Assembly (NCBI GenBank): GCA_963669155.1
Contig: OZ022576.1
Span: 10,968,441 to 11,032,440, forward strand
Length of the DNA stretch: 64,000 nucleotides
From: Arbacia lixula
Lineage: Eukaryota; Echinodermata; Echinoidea; Arbacioida; Arbaciidae
Direction of reading: 5' to 3'
The position numbers and the translations under genes were made by a program. The stretch's first letter is position 1, and each line of letters opens with the position of its first letter. The notes under the pieces were generated by a model. The model was not told where the DNA came from. It did no database searches and saw nothing but the letters and a program-made list of their open reading frames with translations. Positions 37,037 through 48,493 of the stretch are shown here, one piece after another.

Positions 37037-37754
37037 TCTTTCGTTCTAGTCTTCTCTTTCTATCTTTCTCTCCACTTAATTTGTACGCAAATTTGTATTT
37101 TTTTTTATTAGCACGTTTACCATAATGGTGACAAGAAAACATGTACACTCTGCGGGTAACCTAGTTTCTCCGACGTCAATTTTGACTGGCAAGAGATCAT
37201 AAAATGTCTGTGTTAAATTCATTAGCTAAGTGAAATGTTTAGTTTTATAGGCGTATTCCACTTATCATGATATCACAGTCAACGTACATTTTTTTTTGTT
37301 TATGATCATAGACGATGATAAATAATGCCATAGATCAATACAGCGATTGAGCCGCAGTTGATATTGCAATACATCTCATAACGGTCATACACCGCGCAGA
37401 TAAGATAACTATCATCATGTGCACGATTTAGTCTTGCTATGTTCTTAATGGTCCCGACAAATACCAACAGAGCGAAACATGCATGGGCTTTTAATTGAGT
37501 GGTATTTTCTGAAGTCTAATGCGATATCGGGAGATGTGCAGCCGAGCCTATTATTTGTCTTTTTATGTCTTTACTGATCGCAATCCCCAATTGAAAAGGC
37601 CACTTTGATCACACGAGTCTCCCCACTTTGTGTGATTGCTGATCTATTTATTACTACTCAGCTCACAACCCTGGTCATCCCCCGTTCACCCATCACTTCC
37701 GTCTTCATAGCGATTTCTTCTTTATTTTGTTATCAACCTTGCATTACGATAGCG
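37037..37754. other. Non-coding, no recognised feature
   Basis: Ordinary AT-rich sequence; nothing recognised. Confidence 0.5.
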
Positions 37755-37756
37755 AC

Positions 37757-37875
37757 TTTTTTTTTATTCATTTATTCAGTCTTATTTGTACAAGGTAGCC
37801 CCATAAGTAGGTTTAATACACCGGTCTCCCTGGGAGCCTTGCGAACAAATAATAAAACACATACAGGATAACATG
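37757..37875 (-). mobile_element. Probable LINE 3' end (tail on minus strand)
   Basis: Read on the minus strand it runs GGGAGACCGGTGTATTAAAC, a short spacer, ACCTTGTACAAATAAGAC, then TGAATAAATGAATAAAAAA. An AATAAA-rich simple tail after a short conserved 3' UTR is the usual end of CR1/L2-type LINEs in marine invertebrates. No coding part remains next to it. Confidence 0.45.
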
Positions 37876-37910
37876 AACATAAACACAACAAAGAAATAAG
37901 ATTTCGGTGC

Positions 37911-38570
37911 TTCTGGTGCACGTTAAAATGCTGCTGTTGTTTGATCATCCATTGTTTGACCCTTTCAGACCTTTTTTGACACTTTTCACACTTTTTCACG
38001 GTTGACTGAGCACATTTTTAGGGGCAAAATTGCTATGTTGAACCCTTCCAATATTCCATCACCCATTCACTTTATTGAATGAATTAACATCAGATATTGT
38101 TCACAACATGTATCATCACATACTGTGTGAACAGAAGAGGAAGACGCCATGTCATGGTTGAGTGAGTACACTTAAGATGAAGCAAAATATCCTGATATTT
38201 AATGCTATTGTGGCATAAATGCATATGTTTATTTACTAATAATTTGTTGACGTTAGCGTTGTGTGTGTATCATTCTTTCATTAACAACTCTCTCAAACCT
38301 TTTCTGATACTGTGTTCGATATTGCATGGTTGAGTGAACACAATATTAAAGGCACAATTGGGATGTTCAATTGCATGATAATTACGGCATATTTGCAGGT
38401 AAAATGAAATGTGAATGTCACCTATCTTTCTGAATTTGTATCATTATGGTAAATAAACATTTTCCATCAAGTCACGCTTGAGTAGATGCACCATTAAAAA
38501 GCGTGAAAAGTGTCAAAATAGATGTGAAAGGGTGAAACAATGGATGATCAAATAACGTGCACCAGAAACA
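37911..38570. mobile_element. 0.66-kb element with long inverted arms and internal subrepeats
   Basis: The left arm (37911-37999) and the right arm (38492-38570, reverse complement) share CTGGTGCACGTTA, TTTGATCATCCATTGTTT and TTTTGACACTTTTCAC, with a gap in the right arm of about 12 bases. Between them the phrase CATGGTTGAGTGA (or near variants) recurs at about 37997, 38153, 38324 and 38472, spaced 147-171 bp, so the interior is a diverged tandem array. No protein is encoded. Confidence 0.7.
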
Positions 38571-39110
38571 GGACTCTCCAAAGTCTTGTTTTACAGACCC
38601 ACAAAACTGACTCTTGTGTCTTTTGAAAAGTGACAAGTTTGCCTTTAATGTGTGTCCACTCATGCATGACTAAGTGGTTTAATGTGATTTTCACACAAAA
38701 GTTAATAAATAAGCGAAGAAACAATCCTGCCAAGTTTCGTTGCTCAAAACCTCTTCGATGAAAAAAAAAATCTTTTTTAGGGGGGGGGGGGTTACTTTTT
38801 TGTGTGTGTTTATTTAGCATACAATGCCTGTGGTGAGGCTAAGCAAAATGAGGGCAACAAAGATTAACTGATGACAAATTTCATGCACTCAGTTGTAGAA
38901 AGGCGATCGATGACTTGGCAGCAGGATTAGAGAAAGATGGATTAAATGAGGGACGAGCAGATTAGAGATCCAGGGGGAGGAAGATGAGTACATCAAGACA
39001 CTGTCAAACATGTTAATAAAGACTTATCTGATTATAGTGCTTTTATATCATGCTTTGAGATTTATAAACGTGAAAAGCATGTCGATGGAGAGAGAAAGAC
39101 ACATAAAGTT
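38571..39110. other. Non-coding, no recognised feature
   Basis: Includes an A run at about 38760 and a G run at 38781-38790. Nothing else recognised. Confidence 0.5.
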
Positions 39111-39141
39111 ATGGGAGAGAGGGTGAGAGAGATAGAGAGGC

Positions 39142-39176
<35 letters not shown>

Positions 39177-39227
39177 GACCGATCGAGTGACAGAGGGGTG
39201 TGTGTGTGCGCGCGGGTGTGTGTATGT

Positions 39228-39316
<89 letters not shown>
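39111..39316. repeat. (GA)n-(ACAG)n-(TG)n compound microsatellite
   Basis: GA-rich start, ACAGAC repeats at about 39151-39177, then TG from 39200, perfectly clean from about 39231 to 39315 (more than 40 units). Confidence 0.97.
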
Positions 39317-39318
<2 letters not shown>

Positions 39319-39942
39319 TATGAGCGATTCAAGATTCAATTTAATTTTCCAGAAGAAACATCAACAACAACCAACATGCATATAGTTAAGATACAATGAA
39401 CGTAAATAACAAACAAGAAATAATAAACAATTAATTTCAAAGAAGTAGTATTTATTGTAGAGGGGTCCAAAAACAAGCAGGGTTTGTGAATATTGGACCC
39501 TGAATGAAAATATGTAGAAATTATGTAATATTTAATATGTCGTGCATTATTTACAAATATATTTCTTCAACATCTATTGCTATGTGGAAAACTAAAACAT
39601 TTTGTTTTACAGTGTTTCTCTTTGAGATACTTCATTGAATAATAACATTATTACAAGACGTAATCAACAAAAGTATATCGTGATACAACATGACTAGATT
39701 CATACATTTTTAGCATAACTTAATCGTGCTTGTGGAAATTGAATACCATGGACAAAATTTAAAAATATATATGAGTTCCCCTTCAAATGAACAGCTAAAC
39801 CATTTAAAATGAATTGTCGAATAAGAGTTTGGTTATGAAGGTCGTGTTCCTGTAATTGTTGGATATACGCAGAGACGTCACCACGTACGTCGGTATGCAG
39901 TTGCACACATAAAGTTTACTGCTGATCTTGTTGTTCTATAAA
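39317..39942. other. Non-coding; possible 3' UTR of the LINE fragment at 39943
   Basis: On the minus strand this lies directly downstream of the LINE C-terminus and is AT-rich. It could be the element's 3' region, but no tail repeat proves it. A 68-codon minus-strand open frame at 39700-39906 is not recognised. Confidence 0.4.
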
Positions 39943-40140
39943 TTATTTTAACATGTTTTTTTTAAGTTGTGATTTGAATATGTTGAGGCTGAGAGATTGT
40001 CTGATGTTGAGGCGGAGAGAGTTCCAGTATGTATGAAATAAAGATGGGGAAAAGAAATGGCTTCTCAATGGGTACATTTCTATTGTTATCGTTAAAATTA
40101 TTGAAAGAACAAAGAAGCGATCATGATATGAGGGAAACAC
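39943..40140 (-). pseudogene. C-terminal remnant of a LINE reverse transcriptase protein
   Basis: The minus strand encodes SHFFSPSLFHTYWNSLRLNI followed by RQSLSLNIFKSQLKK and a stop. This matches the shared C-terminal signature of jockey/CR1-group LINEs (S-F-F-P-x3-x-x-WN-x-LP-x-x-I-R...FK). Pro has been lost at two usual positions and Leu-Pro has become Leu-Arg, consistent with decay. The reverse transcriptase proper is absent upstream. Confidence 0.7.
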
Positions 40141-40559
40141 GTTATTTCAGACCTTTGGTCTTTGACATTATATTAACCTTCTGAAAAGGCTAGTTGGTAG
40201 TTTTGGCAAGTGATGATTCGAAGCATTTGTTGATTCAAATATATTTATTTGAAAATATATTGAAAGTACTTTAAAGTAGACTAATAGGTTTTATTTGTAC
40301 AAGTGGACAAATGCAAACAATCAATATGACATACATATATTCACTCCATTTAAGCTTATTATAACTTGTAATTCCCAAGAATGTCATGTCAATGACGGCA
40401 CTTTTGTAATGTCATTGTCACACATCTTAATACAAATTTTAGCGTTCATTCATACATTTGTTAATATCATCATATAATTTATTTATATTGATAGCCCTTC
40501 TATCTCCCACCGTTTTGGATGTAACATAACAACATATAATAGAGATAGGTGTGGAAGAG
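40141..40559. other. Non-coding, no recognised feature
   Basis: AT-rich; nothing recognised. Confidence 0.5.
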
Positions 40560-40959
40560 CTAGAGAGAGAGGGGACGAGAGACGGAGACAGAGGGAGAGG
40601 AATAGAGCAAAAGATAACCACAAACAAATGAGACGGAAAAACGGAGAGGGACATATAAACAGAGACACCAACATACTACAATAGAGACGGGCAGAGACAG
40701 ACAGGCAGAGAGAGAGAAGATATACAAAAAAAAAGAAATAGAGCAAAGTAAAGTAAAAGAATTACACAGAGCGAATACCATTACATATAAAGAAGGAATG
40801 AGACTAAGAGGCAGGGTTGGAGACAGATGAGAAAATAGATGGAGAAAGCAAAACAGAGAGGGAGAGAGACAGACAGATAGGCAGGGACACAGACATGACA
40901 GATATGATAGACAGCGAGACAGGCAGAGACAGACAAAAGCAGGCAGAGACATGGTATAC

Positions 40960-40996
<37 letters not shown>

Positions 40997-41008
40997 TGGG
41001 AGAGAGTA

Positions 41009-41065
<57 letters not shown>

Positions 41066-41305
41066 GGGGGGGGGGCTGACACACAGATAAAAATAATTAC
41101 ATAGACCTGATAGCCAGAGACAGGCATACGGAGAGACAGAAAGAGCGTGGGCGGGGGGGGGGGGGGGGGGGGCGGTAGACAGAGACAAAGGGGAGATAAA
41201 CTAGATGGAGTGACATAGAGGCAGAGAAAGACAAAGGGGAAGATGTAGATAGACAGACAGACAGACAGACAGATGAACAGAAAATCAGACAGAGACAGAG
41301 AGCAT

Positions 41306-41363
<58 letters not shown>

Positions 41364-41365
41364 TG
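40560..41365. repeat. Purine-rich GA/GACA tract with G runs
   Basis: Interspersed GAGA, GACAGACA and AGAGACAG repeats. Clean GA blocks lie at about 40959-41000, 41014-41057 and 41309-41360, with G runs at 41060-41074 and 41154-41172. Minus-strand open frames up to 262 codons over this region are Ser/Leu repeat translations. Confidence 0.95.
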
Positions 41366-42498
41366 CTGAGACGAGATACCGGATACCGGTGGGACAGGTA
41401 GATTGAATACTTCTTGTCGTCATGGTCGTACTCCCCCATCATGCCAATCGTGTATGGGAGTTGTTTGGCGCTCTGTCGTCGGTGATCGTCATCTCGCACT
41501 CTTCTCGTTGGGTGCACGCATTCCTTTTTCCTCAATGTATCGCGCAACTTCATTTTCTCTCGCCGGCTAAGGAGAATAATAAACCCTCGCAATTACTCAT
41601 TACACGGATTTCCTTCTCCTGTTTAAGTTGCTCTGGCGGTTTCACGGATTTGGACAAGTGTAACTTTTCCCCCTATTCCTTTTCATCTTTTTTTGTAGCG
41701 CATTCGTCTCCGCTGGCATCGAGAAACTATAAAGAGAGATATGATCGTTCTTTGACAGTTTTGTTGAGCGAATTGAACTACATTTTGCGAGCGGGCCCTG
41801 ATCTCTTTTTCTATTTTCCACACGGAAAAAAGAGAGCCCTCGCCTGTTAGTCCAGCCTCTCTTCGAAGCCGCCATGACCTTCATACCCAGTATGTTAGTG
41901 ACATGTCTCCTGCTCATTGGACCAGAGTGCACCAACAAACATAAATCATCCAGTTTAGGTAAGCCTTCACTGGGTCTCTGCTTACCCAGTGACCACCTCA
42001 TTCTATAGACCAGTTTCTACCAGCCTAGGTGATGCAATGGGTATAGTTCAAGTTTAGAATAGCAGACGATGTGTATGAAGAAACGAAGGGAATGCCAATG
42101 CATGGTAAGAAGAATACCAGTAGCTTGATGGTATACGGATTCGATGGTTCGTATAAACGTTGACGATATGATTATCCTTGAATAGACTATTGGGTTTTTC
42201 TTTCGGAACAGTTCTGGAAAGAGCTGCTCTGCGATCGAGTGAGAAAAAAAAATAGAATGAAGAGGGTGAGAGTCAGAGTTTTCTATCGGAGAAGTAAGCT
42301 CTGGAAACAAGCTGTTGGCTGGACATTTCGGATCTGGTTGACAGATCGTGGTCAGGACTATCAAATGATGTAACGTGAAACTCATGGGATACGTGTCACT
42401 ATACAAGCATCTTTTTTCAATGAACACATTTACAGTAGCATGTTTGTAAAGTACGAATTAACCTGAATGTATTAAAGCGTAGGACTTCCACTTTCAAA
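41366..42498. other. Non-coding, no recognised feature
   Basis: Slightly higher GC at 41400-41560. Overlapping open frames at 41422-41850 (+), 41642-42001 (-) and 42017-42427 (-) have no recognised domains. Confidence 0.45.

Positions 42499-42541
<43 letters not shown>
42499..42541. repeat. (TA)n microsatellite
   Basis: Pure TA dinucleotide tract ending exactly at the pogo-like element, whose TA target preference may explain the position. Confidence 0.96.
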
Positions 42542-42544
<3 letters not shown>

Positions 42545-42712
42545 TGAAACCCGTTTATAGTGGCCACCCAAGGGAAACAAAAGGTGTGGCCTTTATAGAC
42601 AGGTGGCTGCTATAGGCAGGTTCTTTAACACATGATCTCTCTCCGGGGGAATTATTTCAGTGGCCACTATAGACAGGTTGGCTGATATAGACAGGTGACC
42701 GCTAAGACACTA
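42542..42712. mobile_element. pogo/Tigger-like short non-autonomous element
   Basis: It starts CAGTGAAACCCGTTTATAGT next to TA and ends ...GACACTA next to TA. CAGTxGAACC-type ends with a TA target are characteristic of pogo/Tigger elements. Internally TATAGACAGGT and close variants recur four times, partly in inverted arrangement with the left end. No transposase is present. Confidence 0.6.
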
Positions 42713-43423
42713 TATATAAGACTATATATATAGTTAACCTTGCAATCAGTGCTTCGGCTACCGGCGTTTTCACGTTCTTCTGGCGGAAGATCTTCAGGCC
42801 GACTATAGTTTATATGGGTATATATCCTCGTCATTTGTGCTCAAGTTCATAATGGTGGTATATCAGTGAAGTTCTACAATATTCGTTGAATGTGACTTGT
42901 ATCGCAGACGAACAAACCGCAAGATTAAACTGAAAAATGCACATAGAAATCAACTTCTTAAATCAAATACTCCCCTTCGAGGTTATAAAGAATCTAATAT
43001 TGTTTGCTATAACTTGTAGGGATTCCAGCAGCAGAGCTGGGTCAGGTTAATCAGGCCGTCAACATTCAATTTGTAATTTGTCATGCTATTGTGCTCTATA
43101 TGTGTTTGTATATGGGAAAATAATAAGTACAATTACAAACTCGCTACGGCGACTGATGTCTGTAAGAGCATGTCTCATATATCTAAAAGCAAGAGAATTC
43201 CTTCAGGACCTTTGGAAATACATAGCATTCGCGATGTGACACTGATGATGTTTAAACTGATATTATCATTGAAATCAATGCTCCTTTCATTATGATTATG
43301 GTGACAGGGATGACGAAAGCGATGATCGTGATTATAACTATAATTCATAATATCATCATTTGCTTTTTCATTGCTGTTGTCCTCACTATCACAAGTGCTA
43401 GTTACAATGCTACAGCTGGATTA
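42713..43423. other. Non-coding, no recognised feature
   Basis: AT-rich sequence; nothing recognised. Confidence 0.5.
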
Positions 43424-43491
43424 CTACTTCTACTACTACTACTTCTACTACTACTACTACAGTACTACTACTACTACTGCTACTACTACTG

Positions 43492-43524
<33 letters not shown>

Positions 43525-43604
43525 AACTACTACTACTGCTACTACAACAACAACAACAACAACAACAACTACTACTACTACTACTACTACTACTGCTACT
43601 GCGT

Positions 43605-43668
<64 letters not shown>

Positions 43669-43690
43669 AACTACTACTACTACTACTACT
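43424..43690. repeat. (TAC)n trinucleotide tract
   Basis: About 265 bases of TAC/ACT triplets, with TTC, TGC and an AAC block (43543-43567). All frames give homopolymer-like peptides. Confidence 0.97.
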
Positions 43691-46600
43691 TCTTTTTCTG
43701 AATCTAGCACTACTATTGTTATAATCAATTATTTGTTTATCACTATAGCTATCATTATTTATGCCACGATCAATGTTATTACGATGATTATTTTTTTTAT
43801 GTTAACATTGATATTATCGTGAAACGATAGGACTTTTATGGGCACGTTTATTTCCTTCATACATCGAACAAGCGTTAAAAATGATATGCACTCATATTTT
43901 CAGCTTCTCGCCTTCACTGATGGGATCATAATAGTATCAAGAGAATGACACATAAGAGCACGATAAGGCTTGCAAGTTTCATTGACACCGCTACCAGGCA
44001 GAGATAAAAAAAAAAAACATACGAATTTAGAAGGGAGGAAATGATTACTAATAGTTCCAGCGGTAAACAACCGTTAATTACATATGCCCTTGGCCGAAAT
44101 GTAAAATATTCCCTGGAGAAAATACCCCAGAAATTGTCCAGAAATGATAAAACAAAGGAAAATAGATTTAAAAAGAAACTTTGTTATCATTACAAATTGA
44201 ATGCATGAAAATAAAGAAATCCATTTATACCGGATCAGAACGAATTCGCTTTGATCTGGTTGATAAAATTCAGGGGAAAGATTTTCAAGTTATAGAAAAT
44301 TATCGAATTATTCTGGGATTTCTTAGGGTAATAAAATACAAAACTCACTCATCCGTTTTTATAATTTATATAATCATGTACGAAGTATGATTACACAAAT
44401 TTATGTTGGTATTTCTATTAATGAATTAAAACCTTGAGGCATCAATTACATTTGTTTCTTTAAAATATATATCTTTCGATTTAGGGTTACCTCATCTTAA
44501 ACAAGCTGAAGAACAATTTTAAGAATGTAAATAAAGGAACCAAGCTTATGTTCTTATCGATTTTCGACACTTTGCAATGCAATTTGAAGAATGCAACATA
44601 ATATGTGTAAAGTCAAATTGTGTAAAAACTTGTCGGCTCCTGTAGTCATGGTAATAGAATTTTATTGCACAAACACGGTTTACAGCTACAGCTCGTCGTA
44701 GGTAGTATGTTGCTCGTGATTCCCGCGTCGGTAAAGAAATCCGTAAGAACGGCCAAATGGGGCTGACAGTGTCATGAATGTGAAAGAAAAGCTGGATGAC
44801 TGACCAAATACGAACGAAAATGAAGCAGGAAAAGCAACAAAGGAAGTGAAAGGAACCATCAACTTGACAAGGAAGTACGTCAAGAGAGAACGGCTGAATG
44901 GTGGAATGAGAACTGTAAAGAGATAAGGGGAAAAGGTGGAAGAAAAAAGAAGAAAAAAATGCATAAAAATCAAAGAAACTATGCATGTAAAAAAAGTCAC
45001 TCGCAGGCACTGACTGTATGAAAGACAAGAAGAGAATGGAAAATAGACGATCAACTACTAGAGTTCTGGAAATGGCTCTTGAATATGGCCATGAATATGT
45101 AAAAGTGTAAGGAAGAGAAGAGTCTTCTCCTGCGGTCACATTTTGATAGAAATGACATCCGAAGTAAGCTGTTAGATCGGACGACTTGAAGGCAAGAGAG
45201 ACATGGGATGACTACCAATAAGCTGATTTACCAACATACAGCGGCGGACAAACATCGAACCGAACGGAAAGTGCAAGACCTAGAAGTTCGGAGGAGTATG
45301 GCAGCCAATCTTCACGATTACGGCATCTGATGATGGTGATGATCGAGCATCAATCTGTATTACTGGCTTGCAATTAAATCAACATTTATTTTCATAATTG
45401 AAATTCCTCCCTTAAAGCTGCTCGATGGAGGACGTTTGCATTAAAGTGAGTTCAACTTGATAGAATCTCAGATAATTGGCTTTCTTCATCATAACTTTGT
45501 TATGGACCTGAAATACTTATTTGCTTGATGTTATTGCTTATATAGTGATAAAAAGGCGATACCTAGTAAATATCAAGCTGTGGAAGTGTACGGACGAAAC
45601 TACTTTTTATTTGTGATAAGGCATGACGTCTCAGTGAGGTGTATTGTGTAAGATTTTTCCAGCTACAGGCTCGCTTACAAATTTGCCAAGGTAGAAAGGA
45701 CCTGAGTGTAAACAAAGTAATTCATCTTGATCGTGATCTATCGCCTACATCTCGCATGATTCCCATCGCCCTTTCCTCTACGGTTCCAACTCAATCGTAG
45801 GAACATGATATTTCCCAGTTCCATTTAGCCACAACACATCGTAGTATCCCTACCCACACATCCTGGGCATCACGTTAGTTTTGCCCTTGTACTCACACAC
45901 ACGTCTCTCAGATGGAGTTGATCAATTAATCCTGCTAACTAGCTTCAAATTTATATATTCCATCTTTATTATGTTTCTGCTTAGCTTTCATGTTTTAGCC
46001 ACAAATCACTTTCAACGCAGATCATCATGTAATTGAGTAAATTCTCGTCACCATTTAAAGCCTGTTTTAATAGGATGGGGCAGCTTTTAATAATACTATT
46101 CATTTTCTTGTTCAGCGCCGTCGTATGTAGAAAATAAATTTAGCATTACCTACTTCTTTAACAGTAGTGGACACTCTTTTTATAGCTCTATGTCAATTTC
46201 TCTAGCTAGCTCATCAATCTTGAGCGAGATTGATGATTGAGACGCAAGGCACTCCAATTGATTGCGCTGGTCCTGCTAACTGAAATCTCTTAAGCCTTCA
46301 ACCTACCGTGCCTCCGGCTGTTTTAATACAACAAATATCCTCACATTTTCATTTCCGCTTTTCATCGCAAAAAAAACCCGCTCATTTATCGTGAGATGCA
46401 ATCATGTTTGTTTACCCCGTCCACTCTGAACAGAACAACATTATTGTCTACAGTTTTTCAAAGATTTTCCTTGTTGGTCAGCGCAACTTCATAATTGAAA
46501 TGTATCGTTTTCGTGAATTTTGCTAGATGGAGTTTGTTTCTAGTTCACAACTCTACATTCCAAACACGAAATGAAATTCGGTAATGTAATCTTCAGAAAG

Positions 46601-46799
46601 TTACTCTTCCCGATTATGAAGATTTGTCTAGGTTTATACCCGCCTCCGCGTCTCTATCTTCAGTTTGAGATGAAAGCTTACGTTTTCTCTCGTGAAATCT
46701 GGATCATACGGATAGTGATGATATCTCTCGACATTTAACTTCGAGAACAAATATCGTAATGTGTGTGGTGGTACATGCCAAGCGTGTGTGTTTGTATGG
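43691..46799. other. Non-coding, no gene supported
   Basis: The longest open frame (44546-45139, minus, 197 codons) is rich in Ser/Phe because the + strand is purine-rich here. On the + strand 44860-45000 a short stretch reads AEWWNENCKEIRGKGGRKKK, faintly like the post-endonuclease linker of RTE LINEs, and 45240-45330 reads like a degraded LINE C-terminus. Neither is strong enough to call. The rest is AT-rich and featureless. Confidence 0.4.
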
Positions 46800-46853
46800 A
46801 TACATTTATATATATTCGTGTGTGTACGTGTGTGTGTGTGCGTATGTGTATGG

Positions 46854-46904
<51 letters not shown>

Positions 46905-46925
46905 TGTGTGTGTGTTCGTGGGGAT
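46800..46925. repeat. (TG)n microsatellite
   Basis: TG repeats with TATG, CG and GG interruptions, cleanest at about 46869-46915. Confidence 0.95.
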
Positions 46926-48001
46926 AATAACGGGAGGGAGAGAGAGAAAGAGAGAAATTTCTTTCAACAATCTTTAAACCAACCATAGTAACGTAATATT
47001 ACACACACTATCCTTTACCATGTTTACAAAAAGCCTGTAGCCAACGTGTGTAAATATTATACTACAAAGTCACCTGAAGGTAATCTCAACAGAAGACGAA
47101 GGAGGACCTAAGCGCAATTGCCCGGAGCAAATGATTGTAGCGACAAGAGGATTTGTTTGCATTGCTTCATTTCATAAACGCAAACTGATCGATTTATTTG
47201 TCAACCAAAGATACCAGGTTACAAGTTCACTTTTTTTTTCTTGTATCTCTTTAAGCTTGTTCTTATATATATCATGCAGGTTTAGCTTGAATTTATCCAA
47301 GCAGGCTTTCCATGCTAATCAAACCTTGGTGTATCGAAGCTTTTTTTATATCAAAGAAATTCGTTGGAAATCTAAAACAACATATTTCTGGCATGTACTT
47401 ATTACTTACATACATTCACTACCTATTTCCCCCATATATCTAAATGTGACTTGAAGGGTAGATTACAAATTTAAGAGCAATTGCAATTCCATATTTTGGA
47501 TGCTTGTGGCATTTCCTGGGTGCCCACGCCATCCGAGTGGTGAGTACGTGTATGCTTGGAAAGCAGAAATATGCATAATTCTCTTGCTATTCGTCATGTT
47601 CATGTATAAGCTGACACAAATAACAAAGTGCAACACCTTTTGTCGTCAAATACACACATTTCACATCAACAATTGCATACCATTCCCTTTTTGCGTAAGG
47701 AAATTCCATATCCATTATTGTTTAAATGATAAAAATTAACTCATAATCTGACACACAAATCATTTCACAGCTATAGATTATGACGAACACAACACATCAA
47801 CCTGTTGATATTCTAAACCATTTCATAAGTGGTATACCTGTCACAACTTGAGCTGAGACTCGTTCAAGTTCTGAACAGTGTTCCATCCACAATCGGATGT
47901 CCTGGTGATGCAAGTCTACTACACCTACACGTGAATGCACTAACGCCACAAAATATGCTCGTTTTAAATGGAAAAAAAAAAAGGAAATGTCGAACACACC
48001 C
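46926..48001. other. Non-coding, no recognised feature
   Basis: AT-rich; open frames at 47131-47454 and 47500-47739 have background composition and no domain. Confidence 0.5.
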
Positions 48002-48214
48002 TTGGGTTAAATTCAAATGAAGGACCTAATTAGGGAAAAGGTTAGAATATGTTAATGTGCCAAGAGGAAATACGTCTAAGTAGATTATAAATTGCCTGTC
48101 GTCACACTAAACATGATAAAACCGTGGTGTAAACGTGCAGCGTTTAGTACGAGGTTTACTGTACTATCAGAATGATTTATCTAGATAGTAAATGTGACAA
48201 GGATAATTGACTTC
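48002..48214 (+). repeat. 213-bp dispersed repeat, copy 1
   Basis: Aligns end to end with 54584-54795. Both start TTGGGTTAAA, share CAAGAGGAAATACGTCTA and the GCGTTTA-TACG block, and finish GTGACAAGGATAATTGA. Identity is roughly 75-80% by eye. Copy 1 ends exactly where a TTAA element begins. Confidence 0.75.
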
Positions 48215-48305
48215 TTAACTCTTTGTATGCCACATGTGACTTTTTCACCTGTATTACGATCTCCTTAGACATGTTAGAGCGGGTGTTTATGCGACGTATC
48301 AATGC
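48215..48305. mobile_element. TTAA-ended short element, one end only
   Basis: TTAACTCTTTGTATGCCA at 48215 matches the 27886 end almost perfectly, and TGTATTACGATCTCC follows at the expected core distance. The second TTAA is not found, so the right boundary is a guess based on family length. Confidence 0.5.
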
Positions 48306-48470
48306 ATATTGAATACCTTCACAAAGGCGCCAATGCTCCTTTCAACACCGCCACCCCCACCGCCCACATTCACCCCACCCCCATCTCACCGGAAACGTGT
48401 AATTCGAGAAAAAACTTGTGTGGCACGGCACGGCCACATTGACTGATATGTGACATTGTTCTACCAACAT

Positions 48471-48493
48471 AACCAGGGAGGTCCTCCCTGGTT
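48471..48493. repeat. 23-nt near-perfect palindrome
   Basis: AACCAGGGAGG and CCTCCCTGGTT are perfect inverted copies around a single T. Too short to class; may be a terminal remnant of an inverted-repeat element or bind a dimeric factor. Confidence 0.7.

Noticed and set aside
40804-41592. 262-codon minus-strand open frame
   Set aside because: Almost wholly Leu-Ser repeat from the GA tract; the 50 or so non-repeat residues match nothing.
43292-43822. 176-codon open frame with long Thr runs
   Set aside because: Translation of the TAC/ACT trinucleotide array, with no domain at either end.
44546-45139. 197-codon minus-strand open frame
   Set aside because: Phe/Ser bias follows the purine-rich opposite strand, and no domain, signal or exon boundary is visible.
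44860-45330. Faint RTE-like LINE words on the + strand
   Set aside because: Two short resemblances in different frames without any reverse transcriptase motif between them; not enough to call an element.
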